A stretch of DNA of 64,000 nucleotides from assembly GCA_038030265.1 (NCBI GenBank), contig CM075942.1:39708751-39772750 (forward strand). Direction: 5' to 3'. The DNA comes from Corythucha ciliata (Eukaryota > Arthropoda > Insecta > Hemiptera > Tingidae). Below are positions 60,318 to 64,000 of the stretch, piece by piece (the stretch's first letter is position 1; the number at the start of each line of letters is the position of its first letter). Made by a program: the position numbers and the translations under genes. Under the pieces are notes generated by a model that was given only the letters and a program-made list of their open reading frames with translations, was not told the origin of the DNA and made no database searches.

Positions 60318-60391
60318 TTCTAAGATAGCTCTGATGGTAAAAGCACCTGGCTCGAAACAAGGAGGTCGAGGATTCGAATCCCACCTGAGAA
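60318..60391 (+). tRNA. tRNA-like sequence, anticodon CGA, probably pseudogene or SINE head
   Basis: TTCTAAG pairs with CTGAGAA in six of seven positions. A D-arm around TAGCTCTGATGGTAAAAGC follows, then anticodon stem CCTGG/CAAGG (one mismatch) with loop CTCGAAA, a short variable loop, and a T-arm with GGATTCGAATCC whose stem pairs poorly. A T-run at 60396-60401 could end pol III transcription. CGA would be Ser, yet the long variable arm is absent, so a decayed or SINE-derived copy is more likely than a working gene. Confidence 0.5.
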
Positions 60392-60494
60392 GCAATTTTT
60401 TCTCGGAACTCAAAACAAGTAAAGAATAGTACGTATTTAATTTAAAGATATACATTTCTTTATTTTCAGCCTACCCACTCCCTCGAATTCACAG

Positions 60495-61110
60495 TTGTGA
60501 CTTCAATGAGCCAATTCCGTGAAATTGTGTTTATGAGGTATAGCTAGCCAGACCCGCGAAGATGGTTTATAATAAGCCTACTCCACGACATTACATTTTG
60601 AGTTGTTCGGCCAACCCCGCAAAATTTGGTTTTGAAAATATCCATACCCTTGGAAACGGCTCTTTAAAATGCGCCAACTCCGCGGAATTGATTTTTTAAT
60701 GGGTTAACAGCGTAAAATTGTGTTAAAAAGGAAATGAAACCAGCAAAATCGCTTTTTGGTGGAAGTCATGTGCCGGCAAAATGGGTTGTTAATGAGCGAA
60801 CCGCGCGAAATTATGTTAATTCCCTGGGAATGCAGCCCCGCGAAATTCGAATGAGCCCACTTCGCGAAGTTTCATTTTTGAAGGCGGGGAGAGAACTTGC
60901 CCCACGAAGTTGGTTTGAATGTGCTAATTTTGAGAAATTATTTTTTGAATGGGTCATCAGCAGCGGGAAAATGAAGTATAAACCCCCGCGAAATTGATTT
61001 TTTGGGTTAGTAGGCTTTCAATGAGCCAACTCTGGGAAATTTGCATTTCAATGCGGTGGGACGCGCTGAAAAGGGTTTTGAATGGGCCAACACCGCGATA
61101 TCCCTCTTAT
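60495..61110 (+). repeat. degenerate minisatellite, family M2 (largest array)
   Basis: About 15-18 diverged units of 33-40 bp contain GAGCCAACTCCGCGAAATTG-like cores and TTTTTGAATG spacers, on the same strand as the arrays at 450 and 40085. The 87-codon frames across it are by-products. Confidence 0.7.
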
Positions 61111-61124
61111 GGGCAGCCCTGCAA

Positions 61125-61330
61125 AACCTGAAACCATAAATATGTTCATACCACAAAACGCTCCAACCATAAAATGTTCTTAACCCAAAAAGTCCCAACC
61201 ACAACGTGCAGTTATACCACAAAAATCTGTAACCACAAGGATCTCTACCGTAAATACGCTCAAATCTCAAGGAGCTCTAAACGCGAAACGCTCAATCCAC
61301 AAAACGTTTTAACCACGAGAAGAAATAATC
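61125..61330 (+). repeat. degenerate minisatellite, family M3
   Basis: Units of about 20-25 bp follow CCACAAAACGCTCCAACC (for example near 61148, 61170, 61195, 61215, 61285). It abuts the M2 array directly and has not been found elsewhere in the window. Weaker repeats with CAGATTGG(G)CC continue to about 61580, and the 153-codon frame covering both is not considered a gene. Confidence 0.6.
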
Positions 61331-61797
61331 ATAAAAACGTCATCACTCCCCAGAATGTTTTACAGCCGCTCGACAAGAGTAAAAAAAGAGTATATGCGAA
61401 GTATTTGGTCCTTCAGATTGGCTCTTCAAGAAGATACTACATGCAGATTGGGCCTATAAAAACATACTCGAGAAACTTCAGCACAGCTCCACCAATTGAA
61501 GACCTCGAACCGCTTTCAGATGGGCCCTTTGGTCCAAATAATGCAGACTGGCCCCTTGAGCGCTTAGGTTTAGGAGTTCAGTTGCTTGGGTGGTCCAAAC
61601 TTCTAGGTTTCGTTGTGTTCCAATCGTGGCCTTAGCCGGGAAACGATTTCAAATTTTGTAGGGCGTATAATTCCTTATTTTAAAACAGCCGATTACTCCA
61701 CCGGCTGGTCAAGAAATCACACTTTCTCTCTTCGGCCAAAAATAGCCAGTCCCAGTTAAAATAATAACAATAACATTGTGGTCACCGCGGCAAAAAA

Positions 61798-61856
61798 TTC
61801 AATTAATGCACGCCTCAATTAATGCATGCGCAATTAATGCGCGGCCTCAATGCACG
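61798..61856 (+). repeat. short tandem repeat CAATTAATGCAYGC
   Basis: About four imperfect copies of a 14-15 bp unit (TCAATTAATGCACGCC, TCAATTAATGCATGCG, CAATTAATGCGCGGC, TCAATGCACGC). No other feature is attached to it. Confidence 0.7.
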
Positions 61857-63648
61857 CTTTGCTCCTACACCTAACTCTAAGAAGAAGGGAACGTTTCGCA
61901 CTTACAAAGAAATGCGTTCAGAATTCCTGTTGATTACGTGAAATCTTTCTGTGTTCGGAGACTGACTTGCCTCCTCCATGAAGAAGGCCAAGAGATCAAG
62001 ACAAATAGGTTGCCATTGCTGTAAATTTGCCGGCTATTAATTCTACGCCGCGTCTTATTCAATGAAACCGTAAAAAAAAATCTTATGTCACTAACCGGTT
62101 TTTCTCTTCCTCCCAGCTATATGTTTTCGCTTTCAGGCTCGATAACTTTTAGCACCATAAAAAGACTAGATCTCGTGTGCTTTTTTTAAATTTAAATGTG
62201 TGTCAAGGTAAGAAGTTAAAAAAATATGTTATTGTTGGGCTCAGGAAATTTACATGTCTTACTTATTTGCGCTGTATGCTGCTGTCGCTAGTAGTTCCTT
62301 CTCAACGTGACTTTGAGAAAGAACGTCAATGGATATAGGGTGAGAAGGGAGCCGCCCCTTTGAATATAATGTCGGGCACAGGGCCAAAGAAACTCGACAG
62401 GAAGGGAAATTTATTTCAGTGCGAGCGAAATAAGTCGGGTCAAAGAAAGTTTTCTCTGGAGCAAAATAACAATATTATTTTGAGTCTTCAACGTTGGGCG
62501 TTTTTCTCGAAACGGACTAACCCCTGAAATAAAGTAAAACGCTAATTAGGCCTTAAATTGTCAGTAATTTTGGATGGAATTACCTTAAGTTTTATGTTTC
62601 CTCAGAAACTCATAAATCGAAGTTTTGACCCTCCTCCCTTCATCAATGTAACATCTTCCATTTAACCCCATCTGGGTTTGAAGAAAAACGAAATTCTTAT
62701 TTAGAGAAATAAAAGAAAGTTATATCCTTTCGAGGTTATATCCTTTCCTCGAAGTTATACTTTCCTGCAAGAATGCTCGAAAAGAAGGAAACAATAACCG
62801 CAAAAAAAGTTATTTGAGCGTAAAATTACTTATGCTGAGTGAAAAAGTATTGTTTTACATTTTCGTAACATTTCCTCAATAGACGACGGTGTTGATTGCT
62901 GATTGGCGTAAAGGTGGGGGAATTTTCTTCTTGAAAACTATTCGCCTCATTCAGTTGTTCATGCTGTGGTCAATTCCTCTGTGAAATGTCTCTGAAAAGT
63001 TTGAAAGACTGCGTTTCGAAGAAAGTTAGAAAATAACTTAAGCCCGCGTGCGACACGCCCACAATTTTCTCTAATTAGTACCGTTACAAACAATAACGCG
63101 ATCCGCTAGCGCAATAATTCTAATTAGACAAAAAAAGGAGCCTCGCTTCAAAAAAAGAAGGAACGAAACTTCGTCCATAGTCTTTACAGCTCTCGAATCA
63201 AATAACATTTCCAGTCTTTGAGATTATTAAAATTCTTCTAAGAACTGAAATATTTATCTTCCGCTATTTTTAAAATTAATTTCGTGTAGATACCTACAAT
63301 TCGTTGAAATGTGTGGAATTTTCACCTGAGAATTAACAAACCTGCGAGGTTTGTTATTTTTGACCCCGTAGAATTGTGGGAATATTTCTTTAAAAACTCG
63401 TCGATTGTGAATAGTATGTATCTAAAACTAATAGGGACTGACCCGATTAATTGGTGAAGGCGTCAGTTGATTTCGTTCTGCAGGCGGCATTGAGACCAGT
63501 TACTGAATGAATGCGTTCACATTTTACCTCTGAACTGTGCCGCTAATTGCAACATAATACATTTTGTGCCACGACCGAAGAGTATTGACGTATTTGCTGG
63601 TCTCTCTCGTCACATCGGTATCGTAATTTATTATTTATTATTTTCCAG

Positions 63649-63670
63649 GGCACCCGTGACTTGTGTGTGA
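63649..63670 (+). CDS. possible terminal exon 5 (C-terminus APVTCV)
   Basis: After a good acceptor (TTATTATTTTCCAG) the phase carried from exon 4 gives the split Arg and then APVTCV and a TGA stop at 63668-63670. Two AATAAA signals follow at 63679 and 63737. The total product would be 271 residues. T-C-V at the end fits the class I PDZ-ligand pattern (S/T-x-hydrophobic). Because only 22 bases are coding, chance agreement is quite possible, and the real 3' exons may lie beyond the window. Confidence 0.4.
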
Positions 63671-63678
63671 GCAATTAA

Positions 63679-63742
63679 AATAAAAAACTATACGGAGGAG
63701 AGAATTCCATTTCTTTCTTGGACAAGTTTAGTCTGTAATAAA
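63679..63742 (+). terminator. candidate polyadenylation signals
   Basis: AATAAA occurs at 63679-63684 and 63737-63742, 9 and 67 bases after the proposed stop codon. The hexamer is frequent in AT-rich introns, so its value rests on the exon 5 call. From 63743 to the end nothing further is recognised. Confidence 0.35.
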
Positions 63743-64000
63743 CTTTGCGAAGCTTGAAATAGAAAGGCGAGAAACGAATTAAAAGAGAAATTGTTCTACT
63801 TAAAAGGTTGAACTATGCGAGTAAAATGGAATATGAAAACCGTGCGGAAGTAAGTGCAAGTATACCGAGAAGAACGATTACGAAAATAGTTTGAATTCAG
63901 TTCTCGTAATTATGTCTTGAAGGTATTTCTGGCATTTCACTTGTTGGGTTAGGTATGTTGTAATGTCGTTGAGTCGAATTTATCTGATTTATTCGTGTTT

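Larger units (their letters stand above)
56959..63648 (+). other. intron 4 (about 6.7 kb)
   Basis: The donor is GTGTGT and the proposed acceptor is TTATTATTTTCCAG. It holds a tRNA-like sequence (60318), M2 and M3 arrays (60495-61330), related imperfect repeats to about 61580 and a CAATTAATGC repeat (61798-61856). In 56960-60300 and 61870-63640 I see no gene or element, only AT-rich sequence with A- and T-runs (57525-57540, 58700-58735) and C/G runs (59025, 60090). Confidence 0.45.

Noticed and set aside
61174..61635. 153-codon + strand frame
   Set aside because: It covers the M3 minisatellite and imperfect repeats; the peptide has no domain and is explained by the repeats.

Overview
The window looks like one stretch of a large, repeat-rich animal genome, most probably an arthropod and perhaps an insect. 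The reasons are spliced exons separated by 6.7 to 24 kb, fragments of R1-like non-LTR retrotransposons, mariner-type elements with TA targets, and a family built like Helentron/DINE-1 elements. No bacterial-style gene cluster, rRNA gene or CRISPR array is visible. A 500-N scaffold gap lies at 23387-23886. The species cannot be named from the sequence.

The only host gene I can support is on the + strand and spans most of the window. Five candidate coding exons (1603-1937, 25802-25921, 41616-41780, 56785-56958, 63649-63670) all join in the same splice phase, each intron splitting a codon after its second base. Together they give an open frame of 271 residues. The product is hydrophilic and rich in Ser, Pro and His, has no recognised enzyme domain, and carries two candidate protein phosphatase 1 docking motifs (RVSF and RVTF). 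I do not recognise the family. Exon 4 could instead be an alternative first exon, and exon 5 is the least certain.

Everything else is intron filled with mobile and repeated DNA. Intron 1 (1.9-25.8 kb) is the densest. It holds mariner-like elements with a broken transposase (2.8-7.1 kb), a near-identical 997-bp tandem duplication, two long foldback elements (8.3-9.7 and 10.1-12.4 kb), and a 2.74-kb palindrome-rich element at 16.8-19.5 kb that has split a DINE-like element. Intron 2 carries a third DINE-like copy, an R1-like insertion with an intact 14-bp target duplication (29998-30835), and several small palindromic elements. Intron 3 has a 2-kb foldback (44.6-46.7 kb), a GC-rich retrotransposon block (46.9-48.6 kb) and a 1.5-kb degenerate minisatellite (49.7-51.2 kb). 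Intron 4 is mostly plain sequence, with one tRNA-like gene and two more minisatellites near 60.4-61.5 kb.

The most unusual recurring features are three families of degenerate minisatellites scattered through the introns, some bounded by poly-G and GGCG-type sequence as if carried by mobile elements, and the element at 16788-19528 whose ends are built from repeats of one short palindrome. No new biological system is proven here.
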